A DNA stretch of 64,000 bases from DATATB01 sp036268995 (GTDB lineage: Bacteria > Planctomycetota > Planctomycetia > Pirellulales > PNKZ01): assembly GCA_036268995.1 (NCBI GenBank), contig DATATB010000036.1, forward strand, positions 1 to 64,000, read 5' to 3'. The notes under the pieces are model-generated. The model was given only the letters and a program-made list of their open reading frames with translations. It was not told the DNA's origin and made no database searches. A program made the position numbers and the translations under genes. How positions within the stretch are numbered: position 1 is the first letter of the stretch; each line of letters begins with the position of its first letter. This document shows, piece after piece, positions 17,350 to 26,166 of this stretch.

Positions 17350-17697
17350 TCACGGCTCAGCCACTTGCAACCGCTGCCAGATCAATTCGTCGACCGCGTC
17401 ACGGTCTTCCCATAACTCGTGAGTCCAAAACCGCACCACGCGAAAACCGTGCTCCTCTAGCCACGCGGTGCGACGCGCGTCGTACGCGGTTTGCAGCGTG
17501 TGCTGCCCGCCGTCGAGTTCCAAAATCAATTTGCGATCAAAACACACGAAGTCCACGATGAACGGCCCCAGCGGCACCTGCCGGCGGAATTTGAAGCCGG
17601 CGAAGCGGCGACCGCGGAGTTTTGACCATAGCAACCGTTCGGGGTTGGTGAGGTTTTTGCGCAGCGAGCGGGCTCGATCGAGCGGGGTGTCGTCCAT
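17350..17697 (-). CDS. DUF559 family PD-(D/E)XK endonuclease-like protein
   Basis: A 115-residue protein of the DUF559 family, which has the Vsr-like restriction endonuclease fold. The likely catalytic residues are Glu20 in 'LTNPERLLW', Asp49 in 'GPFIVDFVCFDRKLILELDG', Glu60 and Asp62 of the same strand, and the Gln/His after it ('DGGQH'). The full-length fold is present, ending 'RFWTHELWEDRDAVDELIWQRL'. The function of these small nucleases is not established. This gene lies exactly between inverted copies of a GC-rich hairpin repeat (17301-17341 and 17736-17780), like the cargo of a small transposable unit. Confidence 0.88.
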   Translation of the reverse strand: MDDTPLDRARSLRKNLTNPERLLWSKLRGRRFAGFKFRRQVPLGPFIVDFVCFDRKLILELDGGQHTLQTAYDARRTAWLEEHGFRVVRFWTHELWEDRDAVDELIWQRLQVAEP

Positions 17698-17735
17698 GGG
17701 GACATTCTCTGAAAGTTAGAGCGGTTTGGTCGCGC

Positions 17736-17780
17736 TTACCCCTCACCCCCGACCCCTCTCCCACAAGGGGAGAGGGGAGA
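17736..17780. repeat. GC-rich hairpin repeat, copy R4 (upstream flank of DUF559)
   Basis: TTACCCCTCACCCCCGACCC then CTCTCCC-ACA-AGGGGAGAGGGG. It is inverted relative to copy R3 across the DUF559 gene, making 41-45 bp inverted flanks around a 481-bp unit (17300-17780). One base differs from the other copies (GACC for GGCC). Confidence 0.88.
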
Positions 17781-17788
17781 ACGGTACT

Positions 17789-18859
17789 TCACTTCTTCCA
17801 CGCGTCGCGCAGAAAGCGGATCCAGTTGCCGTGCGCGATGAGCTCGATGTCGGCGGCGGCGTAGCCGCGGGCGGCGAGCATGTCGGGCAGCCGGGAGAGA
17901 TCGGCAATCGTGTCGAGATCCATGGGGCATTGCTCCCGCCCGAAGCCACCGTCCAGGTCCGAGCCGATGCCGATGTGCCGCGCGTTGCCGGCCAATTGGC
18001 AGATGTGATCCATGTGATCCAGCAGCCGCTCGAGCTTCAACCCCATCTCCTCCGGCAGCGTTTTGAATAACTGCCAGCCGGCGATCATCATCCAGGCATC
18101 GAGCACGCCGCCGATCACCGCTCCGCGATCGATCAACACCTTGAGTTGCTCGTCGCTGAATTGCCGATCGTTGGGCACCAGCTCGCGGCAATTGGAATGG
18201 CTGGCCCAGACCGGGCCGTGGTACAGATCCATTGCCTGCCAGAAACTGTCGTCGCAGAGGTGCGTGGCATCGAGGATCATCCCTAGCCGGTCCATTTCCT
18301 TGAGCAGCTCAACGCCCGCCGCGGTGAGCCCGCCGGTGGCGTGCGTGCCTTGGGCATAGCGGCCCGGGCCGTAGTGTGCCGGCCCTAGTGCCCGCAGACC
18401 TTGGGCATAAGCCTGTTCGAGATGCCTGGGCGTGCGGATGCTGTCGGCGCCTTCGAGGCTGAGGATGTAACCGATGGGGGCATCGGCCGGCGGATCGGCT
18501 TGCCAAATCGCCAGTTGCCGTTCGAGCCCCGCGACGTCGACAATTTGCACCAGCTCGCCGACCTCTTCCATAGCTCGATACCAGGCCAATTGTCCCTGCG
18601 TCTGGGCCCAAGCAATCTCGGGGCTGTGCCAGCCGGGAAGCTTGTTGCCGGGGGCCACGTAGCGGGCGATTTGCGTGGCCACGCACAACCCGATCTGGCC
18701 ACGCCGCATGTCGGGCAGTGCCACGGTGCCGCGGCCGCGATCGCGCTTGTCCGTCTGGTCCTGCTCGCGGCGGCGGATTTCCTCGACCGGCCGCGTAATG
18801 TCGCGGTTCCATTCCAGCGCGTTCATGCTGAGATCCAAATGGCAATCGAAGAGGAGCAT
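17789..18859 (-). CDS. Membrane dipeptidase (peptidase family M19)
   Basis: A 356-residue metallo-dipeptidase of the amidohydrolase superfamily. Metal ligands are visible in order: 'FDCHLDLSMN' (D-x-H near the N-terminus; the usual GHND is CHLD here), 'SLEGADSI' (bridging Glu), 'ILDATHLCDDSFW' (His), 'VWASHSNCRELV' (His) and 'HIGIGSDLDGGF' (Asp). The family splits dipeptides including D-amino acid forms. No signal peptide or lipobox is present, so the product is likely cytoplasmic. It is transcribed toward repeat R4 and lies downstream of the THUMP-like methyltransferase gene on the same strand. Confidence 0.9.
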   Translation of the reverse strand: MLLFDCHLDLSMNALEWNRDITRPVEEIRRREQDQTDKRDRGRGTVALPDMRRGQIGLCVATQIARYVAPGNKLPGWHSPEIAWAQTQGQLAWYRAMEEVGELVQIVDVAGLERQLAIWQADPPADAPIGYILSLEGADSIRTPRHLEQAYAQGLRALGPAHYGPGRYAQGTHATGGLTAAGVELLKEMDRLGMILDATHLCDDSFWQAMDLYHGPVWASHSNCRELVPNDRQFSDEQLKVLIDRGAVIGGVLDAWMMIAGWQLFKTLPEEMGLKLERLLDHMDHICQLAGNARHIGIGSDLDGGFGREQCPMDLDTIADLSRLPDMLAARGYAAADIELIAHGNWIRFLRDAWKK

Positions 18860-18965
18860 GGTGCAGGGTTTCCAGGGGTGGGCGTTTTGGAGGTGGGCCG
18901 ACGATGTTCAGCGGGAACCAAAAGGATACCGTGCCGGCCCCCGCCGGGCGAGCGGCACGCGGCCA

Positions 18966-20147
18966 TCACTGGCGGCGGGCCATGATCGCCACGGCTTTGC
19001 CATCGATCGGAGCAATCAACATGGTCGCCTGCTCGCTCCCGGCCGGCCGCAACTGCCGCCGCAATTGTTCTGGCTCGAGCGACACGCCGCGCTTCTTGAT
19101 TTCCAATTGCCCGATCCTGCGCTCGCGCAGCCACTGCGCGACGAGCTTGACACGCAGCGGCAGCACTTCGAGAACTTCGAAACACGACAAGGCCGCGTCG
19201 ACCACAGCCGCGTCGCCGGTCAAATAGCCGATGCCCGACGCCAGCGCGGCCAGTTGATGTTCAGCGGCCAGCGAAGCCGATAAATCGGCCGCCAGCACGG
19301 CCGGGTCGGGCTCGAATACGAAACGCTGAACGCGGGGCGAAACGGGAAGCCGCGCATCCGGCCGTTCGATCACCGTGCGACGGCTGTCGGCAGCGAGAAT
19401 GCTGGCCGTGCGCCGCCCGGCGTGGCGAGCCAGCCGGTCGAACCACACGACCAATTGCCGGCATTCGCGACCGCGGCTGATCCATTCCAGTTCGGCTTCG
19501 GCCGCCCAGTGCGGCGGGGCTTCGGCAGCCGGCGCCAGTTTGATCGCCGCAGCCGCACAGTGGCTCCGCAAGTGATCGATGGCTTCTGAATCGGGCGAGT
19601 GCAGCGCCACGCGCGTGGTGCGCCGGCCATGTGGTCGGCGGTCGGGATCGATATGCCAGGCGGCTGCGGAGCCCAAATCGAGTGTCAGAACATCGGCCAC
19701 GGCCACGCCGCAGGAAGGCTCATGAGGCAATGCGCACCGAAGATTAGCGCTCGCCAAAATTGCGGCCGCGGGACTGCGGTCGATGCCCAATACGGCCCGG
19801 CCTGGAGCCAGGCCCAGCAGATCGCCGCCGATGCCGCAGCACAGATCGGCCACCGGCCCGGCCAGACCAAACCGCTCAGCCTTGTAACCGGCCAGGACTT
19901 CATCCGTCGCCTGTTCTAGCGCTACCGGGCTGAAGAACATGCGCTCGGGATGCGCGAACTTTTGCTTCGCCCGGCGCCGCAGCTCGACCTGCTCCAGAAT
20001 CAGATGCGTTCGCCCGGCCGGCAGGCTGCGGCGCAAGCGGGCCGTAAGCTGCACGATTGGCTCGGTCGACGAAGCGGCGGCGGCCAGCAGATCGTCGGCC
20101 TGGCCACTGGTCAGCCAGCGATAGTCATCCAGCAGCACGTCGGCCAT
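18966..20147 (-). CDS. Class I SAM-dependent methyltransferase with THUMP-like C-terminal domain
   Basis: A 393-residue protein. A helical N-terminal region (RYLLT-like start 'MADVLLDDYRWLTSGQ', then 'LILEQVELRRRAKQKFAHPE') precedes the Rossmann methyltransferase core, whose motif I is 'VADLCCGIGGDLLGLAPGRA' with Asp/Gly residues for SAM. 'TRVALHSPDSE' is a variant of the position where relatives have the catalytic-loop 'DPAR'. The C-terminus 'RERRIGQLEIKKRGVSLEPE' then 'LRRQLRPAG' is the THUMP-like domain that defines this group. RNA is the expected substrate by family analogy but none is established. Confidence 0.82.
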   Translation of the reverse strand: MADVLLDDYRWLTSGQADDLLAAAASSTEPIVQLTARLRRSLPAGRTHLILEQVELRRRAKQKFAHPERMFFSPVALEQATDEVLAGYKAERFGLAGPVADLCCGIGGDLLGLAPGRAVLGIDRSPAAAILASANLRCALPHEPSCGVAVADVLTLDLGSAAAWHIDPDRRPHGRRTTRVALHSPDSEAIDHLRSHCAAAAIKLAPAAEAPPHWAAEAELEWISRGRECRQLVVWFDRLARHAGRRTASILAADSRRTVIERPDARLPVSPRVQRFVFEPDPAVLAADLSASLAAEHQLAALASGIGYLTGDAAVVDAALSCFEVLEVLPLRVKLVAQWLRERRIGQLEIKKRGVSLEPEQLRRQLRPAGSEQATMLIAPIDGKAVAIMARRQ

Positions 20148-20347
20148 GCGCGAGCGCCATAGAGGGTGGAAACGGTACGGCCGTTACAGTTTATCGCTCG
20201 ACCGGCCACGGCGGCATGCCGGCTCTGCCGATGGCGCATGCTGAGTGCCGGCCACTTTAAGCCGCGTCGCGGCCGCCGCCGATTCTCAAGCGTGGCGGTC
20301 TGCCGGGCAACCCGCCGGGCGATTCAGTCCCTCTCGGAAGCGATCCG

Positions 20348-20965
20348 ATGATCAAGCGCAGCACCGTGTTGTTCGCCGTGTTGTCGGCGGCCGGAGTCCC
20401 CTATCTGGCATCGACCCGCTTGGGCGAAACCACGCCGGCCGTGACCGAGACTCAGCCGGCGGCGCTCGATAGCGGTCAAACAGGCCCGGGCGAAGCGGCT
20501 GATTTCGAGGGTGCGCGCCCCGGCGTGCTAACGCCCGTCGAGATTCAGCAATTGCCGCAAGCGCTGCGTTTCGACATCACGATCGGCTGGATCCTGGGGC
20601 ATTGGTCGCGTGTGTCTACGGCGCTGGCCGAACTGGATTTGCAAGGCTATCGCGTGGCGCTGGTCACCGGCACGACCGAAGGCGATCTGGCCGGGTCGCT
20701 GACGTACTACTTTGACAAGCAGCAACGGCTGGAGCGCATCACCTTCAGCGGCAGCACGGGCGATCCGCGGCCGCTGGTCCGCGTGCTGGCCGGCCAGTTC
20801 CAATTCGCCTACGAAACGACCGACGACCCCAGCCAATACGTCTACCGCGAGCGGCGCAAAAAGAAGATCGCAGGCGAACTGCGGCTCAAGCCGGCCCCAG
20901 TCGTTCGCAGCCAGGACGCGCGAGCCCGCTTCGCCGTGAACTTCACAATCGAGCGTCCGGAATAA
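20348..20965 (+). CDS. Exported or membrane-anchored protein of unknown function
   Basis: A 205-residue protein with a short N-terminal hydrophobic segment ('STVLFAVLSAAGVPYL') and then a soluble domain. The core 'LPQALRFDITIGWILGHWSRVSTALAELDLQGYRVALV' is well formed; I recognise it as typical of a conserved planctomycetal family that has no known activity, but cannot name it with certainty. 'GSLTYYFDKQQRLERITFSGSTGDPRPL' suggests a beta-rich fold. Convergent with the DacZ-like gene. Confidence 0.7.
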   Translation: MIKRSTVLFAVLSAAGVPYLASTRLGETTPAVTETQPAALDSGQTGPGEAADFEGARPGVLTPVEIQQLPQALRFDITIGWILGHWSRVSTALAELDLQGYRVALVTGTTEGDLAGSLTYYFDKQQRLERITFSGSTGDPRPLVRVLAGQFQFAYETTDDPSQYVYRERRKKKIAGELRLKPAPVVRSQDARARFAVNFTIERPE

Positions 20966-20981
20966 CAAAAAGTAGGTGGGC

Positions 20982-21009
20982 GTCGTTTTGGCGATGCCGA
21001 AAAAACGAC
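20982..21009. terminator. Weak hairpin between convergent genes, possible bidirectional terminator
   Basis: GTCGTTTT (20982-20989) pairs with AAAACGAC (21002-21009). A T5 run follows on the plus strand at 21019-21023 and, on the minus strand, TTTTT corresponds to AAAAA at 20967-20971. The T-runs are eight or more bases from the stem, so efficiency is doubtful. Confidence 0.35.
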
Positions 21010-21022
21010 TCCCGACCCCTTT

Positions 21023-21952
21023 TTACTCGGGCGGTTCGTGCTCGACGTCTTTCCACTTCATGGGACGGCGGAAAGGCTCGATGCGGAGCACGACTTCACC
21101 GCTTTGAAAGATCCGCACGGTGCCGTTGGATTCGCTCACCGCGACGGCCACGGCCTTGGTGGCCCGCGTGATCGCGGCCGCGGCCCAGTGGCGTGCGCCC
21201 AGGCCTTTGGAGAGCGTGATGTCGGCCGCCGAAGCATCGAGATATTGAGCGGCCGCCTCGACCGTGCCGTCGGCGGCGACGATGATCGCGCCGTCCATCT
21301 GGGCGATTTCCTTGATGCCCTCGCGCACACGCGCGCTCTTGAGATTGCGCTCTTTGCGGCTGTAGCCACGCACCGGATCGAAGCTGGCCGCGTGGCTCAT
21401 CTTGCGAACTTTTTGATGATCGCCGACGACGAACAGCGTGCCCACCGGCTTGCCTTCGCGTCCCTCGCGGCCGATCTCGAGCGCCAGGTTCACCACGGTT
21501 TGCAGCGTGTCCAACGGGACGCGGGTCTCGAGCTGGCGCAGGTCCCGAACCGTGAGCCGGCCCAAGTGGTCGTTCAGGTCGATGACGCTGATCGAGTCGA
21601 GCGTGTGGGCCTCGAAACCGCTATACAGCGCAACGACGCGGCTGGCCGGGGCGAGCATCTCGTCGGCGATGGCTTTGAGCAGGGCCTGCGAGAGCCGATC
21701 GTAGACGGGAACTTCGGTCGTTTCCAAGAGCACGGTCGGCAGTCCCGCCTCGACGGCCCCCACGACCTGCTCGGCCGTTTCGACGGCCACCACCACTTTT
21801 TCGCCGTCGGAACGGCGCGTAATGGATTGCCAATCGACCGCGTCATCGAGCAACAGGAGCACCGCGTCGGCGCCGACGCTTTTGGCGAGCTTCAGCACCA
21901 GATCGTAGATGGTCTCGAACTCTTCGTTGAACCTCACTGCGAACGGTCCCAT
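21023..21952 (-). CDS. DacZ-like diadenylate cyclase (c-di-AMP synthase) with N-terminal pyruvate-kinase-C-like domain
   Basis: A 309-residue protein with two domains. Residues about 12-140 resemble the pyruvate kinase C-terminal fold found at the N-terminus of archaeal DacZ enzymes ('SVGADAVLLLLDDAVDWQSI', 'VVALYSGFEAHTLDSISVID'). Residues about 145-290 are a DisA_N/DAC domain: 'GKPVGTLFVVGDH', 'FDPVRGY', the DGA motif (Asp220-Ala222 in 'MDGAIIVAADG') and 'GLGARHWAAAAITRATKAVA'. The family motif RHR reads Arg254-His255-Trp256 here. DAC enzymes condense two ATP into cyclic di-AMP, a messenger controlling potassium and osmotic balance. Cytoplasmic; no membrane segment. Activity is probable, not certain, given the RHW change. 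Confidence 0.82.
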   Translation of the reverse strand: MGPFAVRFNEEFETIYDLVLKLAKSVGADAVLLLLDDAVDWQSITRRSDGEKVVVAVETAEQVVGAVEAGLPTVLLETTEVPVYDRLSQALLKAIADEMLAPASRVVALYSGFEAHTLDSISVIDLNDHLGRLTVRDLRQLETRVPLDTLQTVVNLALEIGREGREGKPVGTLFVVGDHQKVRKMSHAASFDPVRGYSRKERNLKSARVREGIKEIAQMDGAIIVAADGTVEAAAQYLDASAADITLSKGLGARHWAAAAITRATKAVAVAVSESNGTVRIFQSGEVVLRIEPFRRPMKWKDVEHEPPE

Positions 21953-22186
21953 CCACGGCGGTTCTGGTGTTCATGGCCAAGCGCGCTTGTGCTGCGAATG
22001 TACGGGTTTTTGTCCGCGTGGGCAACGGCGATGATGGGCCAATCGCCAGCGAGCGTTGCAGGATCCCGTCCAGGAAACGATCGGCATTGCGTGTCGCGGC
22101 GCAAGCCGTGCGACGTGCAAACACTCGAGCGGCGATGCGGCGGGATTTTCAGTAATTTCGCGCGGCGGACCGCGAATCCACCGCGT

Positions 22187-23623
22187 TTAGCGCTGCCAGG
22201 CCGACTTGCGACGCGGAAGCTGCCAGGGGCGATGCGCCTCCGAACGCTGGACCCGCGCCGGCTCGAGGGCCGGGTCCGAGTCCGTGTCCTGCGCAGAGAC
22301 CGAATCGGAAACCGCGGGCGGTTCCGGCGCCGTCGTGCGCGGTGCAATTCCCGGTAGGCGCTGCACTTCGTCGGCCGTGGCCAAGGGCTCGTCGCCGGCC
22401 TCGTCGTACGGCTTGAATACGCGCTCGTCGTACAGGGCCAGCGCGTGTATGCCGTGGCCCAGGGTGCCGATTTCCCACGCGTGGTTGGTGTCGGACATCA
22501 ACATGCCGGACAAGTAGGTTACGGCCCGGATGATGCGCGGGTCGGTCAGTTCGTTTTCGGGCAGCGAATAGGCCAGCCACTCCAGAATATGCCCCGTGGT
22601 TTGCAGCCGGCGGCCGAGATCGGGCGTGGCCGCGGCGGCGCGGAACCAGTCGGTGCTGAACGAGCCGTCGGAATTCTGGAGTTTGAGCGTATAGGCGTGA
22701 AACTCGTCGGTATAGACTTTGGCTCGCTCGAACTCGCCGGTCAGCGGCTTGCCGCTTTCGGCGCGCTTGTGCACGGCATAGCTGAGCCCCATCAGCCGAT
22801 GGGTGCCCCCGCATGCCGCGCCCACGATGGGCGCCTTGATTTCTTCGCGAATCAGCCGCTGGATCGACCAATTGTGGCCTTGATAGTTCGTCCAGGTGGC
22901 GTCGCTATCCAGGTAATGGGCCAGCGAGATGAGTTTGAAGGTCAGCTCCACCCCCGTCTCGCACGAGAGCTTTTCCGACTCGATGAGGTCGGCCACGGTG
23001 AACTTTTGCTCTCCCACCTGCAGTCCGTAATCGGTTGGCACGTGCGATTGGGCCAGGATCGCCAACAGTTGGGCAGGATGCCCTTGCACGCCCACGCCTT
23101 TGCGGGCCGCGACCCGGCCTTCTTGCACGTCCAGCAGCCGATAGCCGCGGCAGGGAAAGTTGTAACACAGGCAGCCGATGGCGTTGAGCCTGCGTCCCTC
23201 GGGCCCGCCTTCGCGGACTTCGCTCTGAACGCCGTAGGCAATGATCGAGTGCAGCAGTTCCCACGGCGTATGGTCGCGGGTATTGAGTCGCGGCCCCGTG
23301 TACACGTGCAACGTGCGGCGGACCCGAACTCGGAGATTTCGCAACTCGGGCGACAATGCACCGGTGGTATGGCCCGGCTCGATTGACCGCGACGATCCCT
23401 TGGGCCAGGATTGTGGGATGCCGTCCGTCCGGGGATATTCCAACCCGTCCGCATCGGGTACCGGCGCCGGCTCGCGATTCCGCAGGGGCATCGCCGGCAC
23501 AATCTGAACCGCATGGGTGGGCGGTTTCAATGCTGGCAACAGGACTGGATCTGCGCTGGCGACGCGCGCCGCCAGCAGACTGCCGCCGACAACGACGGGA
23601 AACAGCCAGGTCGTATATGCCAT
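22187..23623 (-). CDS. Secreted protein of unknown function, Planctomycetes-conserved type
   Basis: A 478-residue protein from ATG 23623, chosen because it gives a clean signal peptide ('MAYTTWLFPVVVGGSLLAAR' to 'VASA') with a purine-rich GGGGGAAG upstream. A proline-rich linker follows, then an all-helical domain: 'RDHTPWELLHSIIAYGV', 'HPAQLLAILAQSHVPTDYGL', 'CETGVELTFKLISLAHYLDS', 'YTLKLQNSDGSFSTDWF' and 'TGHILEWLAYSLPENELTDP'. The 'QNSDGSF' turn followed by helical pairs is reminiscent of terpene-cyclase-like alpha/alpha toroids; that is only a resemblance. The tail is Ser/Asp/Pro-rich. No function is assigned. Confidence 0.75.
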   Translation of the reverse strand: MAYTTWLFPVVVGGSLLAARVASADPVLLPALKPPTHAVQIVPAMPLRNREPAPVPDADGLEYPRTDGIPQSWPKGSSRSIEPGHTTGALSPELRNLRVRVRRTLHVYTGPRLNTRDHTPWELLHSIIAYGVQSEVREGGPEGRRLNAIGCLCYNFPCRGYRLLDVQEGRVAARKGVGVQGHPAQLLAILAQSHVPTDYGLQVGEQKFTVADLIESEKLSCETGVELTFKLISLAHYLDSDATWTNYQGHNWSIQRLIREEIKAPIVGAACGGTHRLMGLSYAVHKRAESGKPLTGEFERAKVYTDEFHAYTLKLQNSDGSFSTDWFRAAAATPDLGRRLQTTGHILEWLAYSLPENELTDPRIIRAVTYLSGMLMSDTNHAWEIGTLGHGIHALALYDERVFKPYDEAGDEPLATADEVQRLPGIAPRTTAPEPPAVSDSVSAQDTDSDPALEPARVQRSEAHRPWQLPRRKSAWQR

Positions 23624-23815
23624 CACACTTCCCCCCGCACTCGACACAGCCAGCCCCATTCTGTCCGGCAAATCGGACAGACGTGTTAGGTATCGGTTGC
23701 CCAGCGCGGCCGAATTGATTCGATCAGCCCGGGGGGGTGCTGGCGCTGCTGGCGTTGCCAGGAGAAGTTCGCCGTAAACTGCGGCGCGATGACGGCCACT
23801 CGGCCGCCAGCGGCG

Positions 23816-24556
23816 TTAGAACCAACTCTTCATTCGCGCCGAGAGGGAAGGTTCGGGCGGGCTTTTGCCTTTTACATAGTCGCGCCATACGGCAACATTG
23901 TCGCCGTACTTCTTGCCGGTGAGTTTCCGGAGCGACTGCACGGCTCGATACTGCATGGCCGGATCGTGGTCCTCGAGCGCCAGGGCCAGGGCCGTGGTGG
24001 CCGCCGGATCGCCCGTGTCTCCCAAGGCACGCGCGGCCGCCATGCGCACGTCGATGTCGGTATCACTGGTTAACATTTCCGATAGCAGCCGCGTCGCGTC
24101 GTGCCCCTTGCGCTTGGCCCACGCCTGACAACAGGCGACGCGCACGTCCCGGTCGGTGTCTTTCAAGCCGGCCGTCAACATTTTCGTGGCGATTTCGGTG
24201 GGATACACGGCCATCGTCCGCAGAATTTCGGCCCGCAGCAGCGGGTCTTCTTCCTTGCGCAACACTTGGGCCAGGTCTTGCGATTCGCCCTCGAGCTGGG
24301 CCGGCCCGCGCTCGGGCACGGTTTTCGCCATCTGATGCAGCTTGTTGATCCGGTCTTGGGGAGTGGCGATCGTGGGTCCCTGGTCGACGGGCGCGGTTTC
24401 CTTCTTCTTCCACCAGGCCAGCTTGTCCCAATTGGGTTTCAACGTGCTGCTGCACGCTGGCAAGCTGACAAGCAGCAGCCAACACAGCCCGATCGAATAC
24501 CAGCGGATAGGCCAGCCTTGGAGCATGCGCGTTGTGAAGGCACCCGAATCGTGCAT
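23816..24556 (-). CDS. HEAT-repeat lipoprotein
   Basis: A 246-residue protein with a lipoprotein signal: hydrophobic 'IGLCWLLLVSLPACSS' has an LPAC lipobox. Residues about 105-220 form HEAT repeats ('LLRAEILRTMAVYPTEIATK', 'DTDRDVRVACCQAWAKRKG', 'DTDIDVRMAAARALGDTGDP', 'HDPAMQYRAVQSLRKLTGK'). It should be anchored in a membrane as a scaffold or binding protein. The start may be the internal ATG at 24526, which gives a shorter, more usual lipoprotein signal; neither start has a clear Shine-Dalgarno. Partner unknown. Confidence 0.83.
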   Translation of the reverse strand: MHDSGAFTTRMLQGWPIRWYSIGLCWLLLVSLPACSSTLKPNWDKLAWWKKKETAPVDQGPTIATPQDRINKLHQMAKTVPERGPAQLEGESQDLAQVLRKEEDPLLRAEILRTMAVYPTEIATKMLTAGLKDTDRDVRVACCQAWAKRKGHDATRLLSEMLTSDTDIDVRMAAARALGDTGDPAATTALALALEDHDPAMQYRAVQSLRKLTGKKYGDNVAVWRDYVKGKSPPEPSLSARMKSWF

Positions 24557-24668
24557 TTGCTAGCGAGAACCATCGCGAGAAGGGAGGCGGAGTATAGCAG
24601 CGGCCGGCAATCCAAGCCAAGGCGGGTTCTTCGCGGCAAAACAACAGCCATCGCTGCCAGCGTGCGAC

Positions 24669-24779
24669 GGCGAGCCGGGAGCGTTCTTCGGCGAGTTTGG
24701 AACGTGCCGAGGCGAGCCGGGAGCGTCAGCGACCGGAGGAAAATCGAAGACCTCCAGTCGCTAACGCTCCTGGCTCGCC
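24669..24779. repeat. Dispersed copy (C) of the RAYT-associated palindrome
   Basis: 24711-24739 and 24751-24779 are imperfect inverted arms of the same sequence as the RAYT-flanking palindrome (GGCGAGCCGGGAGCGTCAGC...), with an 11-base loop instead of 29. A truncated left arm (GGCGAGCCGGGAGCGTT, 24669-24685) precedes it. Mismatches in the right arm (CCAGTCG, CTCCTGG) show decay. It lies upstream of the oxidoreductase gene. Confidence 0.85.
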
Positions 24780-24869
24780 AAGGTTAAGATATACGCCGTA
24801 TAAGATGCACGCCTGCCCTGCCTTGGGTTCCCTGCCACCAATCCGCACGCCTGTTCCTGGAGAGCTGCC

Positions 24870-26165
24870 ATGCCACTGAACCGTCGAGGTTTCCTGCAAG
24901 AGTCGGCCGCGGGCGCCGCTTTGGCCGCGCTGACAACCGCCCAACTGCGGGCAGCAGAAGCGGCCAACCAGAAAATCGTCGTAGGCGTCATGGGCACCAA
25001 CGGCCGCGGGACTTCGCTGGCCAAGCGATTTGCCGAAATGCCGGGCACCGAAGTCGCCTACGTCTGCGACGTCGACCAGCGCAACGCGGCCCGCTGTGCG
25101 AGCGCCGTCAACGAAATCGCCGGCAAAACACCGCAAGCGATCGGCGACTTCCGCAAAATCCTGGACGACAAGCATGTCGACGTGCTGGTGATCGGTGCCC
25201 CGGACCATTGGCACGGGCCCGCCACGATCCTGGGTTGCTCGGCCGGCAAGCACGTCTACTGCGAGAAGCCGGCCTGCCACAATCCGCAGGAAGGCGAGTG
25301 GATGATTGAAGCAGCCCGCAAAAACAAGCGCTGCGTTCAACTGGGCACACAGCGCCGCAGCATGCCGGCCACGCGCGAGGCGATCGAAAAACTGCACCAA
25401 GGTGCGATCGGCGACGTGCTCGAGGCCCGCTGCTGGTATTTCAATCCGCGGCCTTCGATCGGCCGCATGAAGTTAGGCACGCCGCCGGCCTGGCTGGACT
25501 ATGCGCTCTGGCAAGGCCCTGCTCCGGCGCGGCCGTATCGCGAATTTCCGACGATTGCCGACAACCCGTTTCATTATCATTGGCACTGGTTCTGGCACTG
25601 GGGCACGGCCGAACTCGGCAACAACGGCGTCCACACGGTCGATGTCTGCCGCTGGGGCTTGGGCGTCGATTACCCGCAGCGCGTGAGCTTTGCCGGCGGC
25701 CGCTATCGGTATCAGGACGACCAGCAAACGCCTGACACGGACATCGCCTCGTTCGATTTCGGCGGCAAGCTGATCACCTGGGAAGCCCGCAGTTGGAGCA
25801 GCCGGCGCAGCAGCGATCCGGACCATGAGATCGCCTTCTTCGGCACGGCCGGATCAATGACGATCGGCGGCGGCGGATACAAGCTCTACGATCCCCAGGG
25901 CAAGCTCGTCACCAATCAGCCGGGCAATACGTCTGACGCCCCGCACGTGCAAAACTTTTTGGCCGGCATCCGAGAGGGGACGAAGCTCAACGCGGAAATC
26001 GAGGAAGGATTCAAAAGCACGCTGCTGTGCCTGTTGGGCAATATCGCTTACCGCACGGGGCAAACGCTCTCGATCGATCCGGCCACGCACAAGATCGCGG
26101 GCAACCCGGCAGCCATGCAGTTCTGGCGGCGCGAATATCAAAGCGGCTGGGAGCCGAAGGTATAA
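24870..26165 (+). CDS. Gfo/Idh/MocA family oxidoreductase, Tat-exported
   Basis: A 431-residue protein with a Tat signal ('NRRGFLQESAAGAALAAL'). The Rossmann motif is 'VVGVMGTNGRGTSLAKRFA', followed by the acidic 'VCDVD' and the family EKP motif in 'HVYCEKPACHN' (132-134). The C-terminal half has the typical planctomycetal run 'WHWFWHWGTAELGNNGVHTV' then 'DVCRWGLGVDYP'. These enzymes oxidise or reduce sugars or inositols with tightly bound NAD(P). Export with cofactor is why the Tat route is used. Substrate unknown. ATG 24870 has GGAGAG nine bases upstream. Confidence 0.92.
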   Translation: MPLNRRGFLQESAAGAALAALTTAQLRAAEAANQKIVVGVMGTNGRGTSLAKRFAEMPGTEVAYVCDVDQRNAARCASAVNEIAGKTPQAIGDFRKILDDKHVDVLVIGAPDHWHGPATILGCSAGKHVYCEKPACHNPQEGEWMIEAARKNKRCVQLGTQRRSMPATREAIEKLHQGAIGDVLEARCWYFNPRPSIGRMKLGTPPAWLDYALWQGPAPARPYREFPTIADNPFHYHWHWFWHWGTAELGNNGVHTVDVCRWGLGVDYPQRVSFAGGRYRYQDDQQTPDTDIASFDFGGKLITWEARSWSSRRSSDPDHEIAFFGTAGSMTIGGGGYKLYDPQGKLVTNQPGNTSDAPHVQNFLAGIREGTKLNAEIEEGFKSTLLCLLGNIAYRTGQTLSIDPATHKIAGNPAAMQFWRREYQSGWEPKV

Positions 26166-26166
26166 T

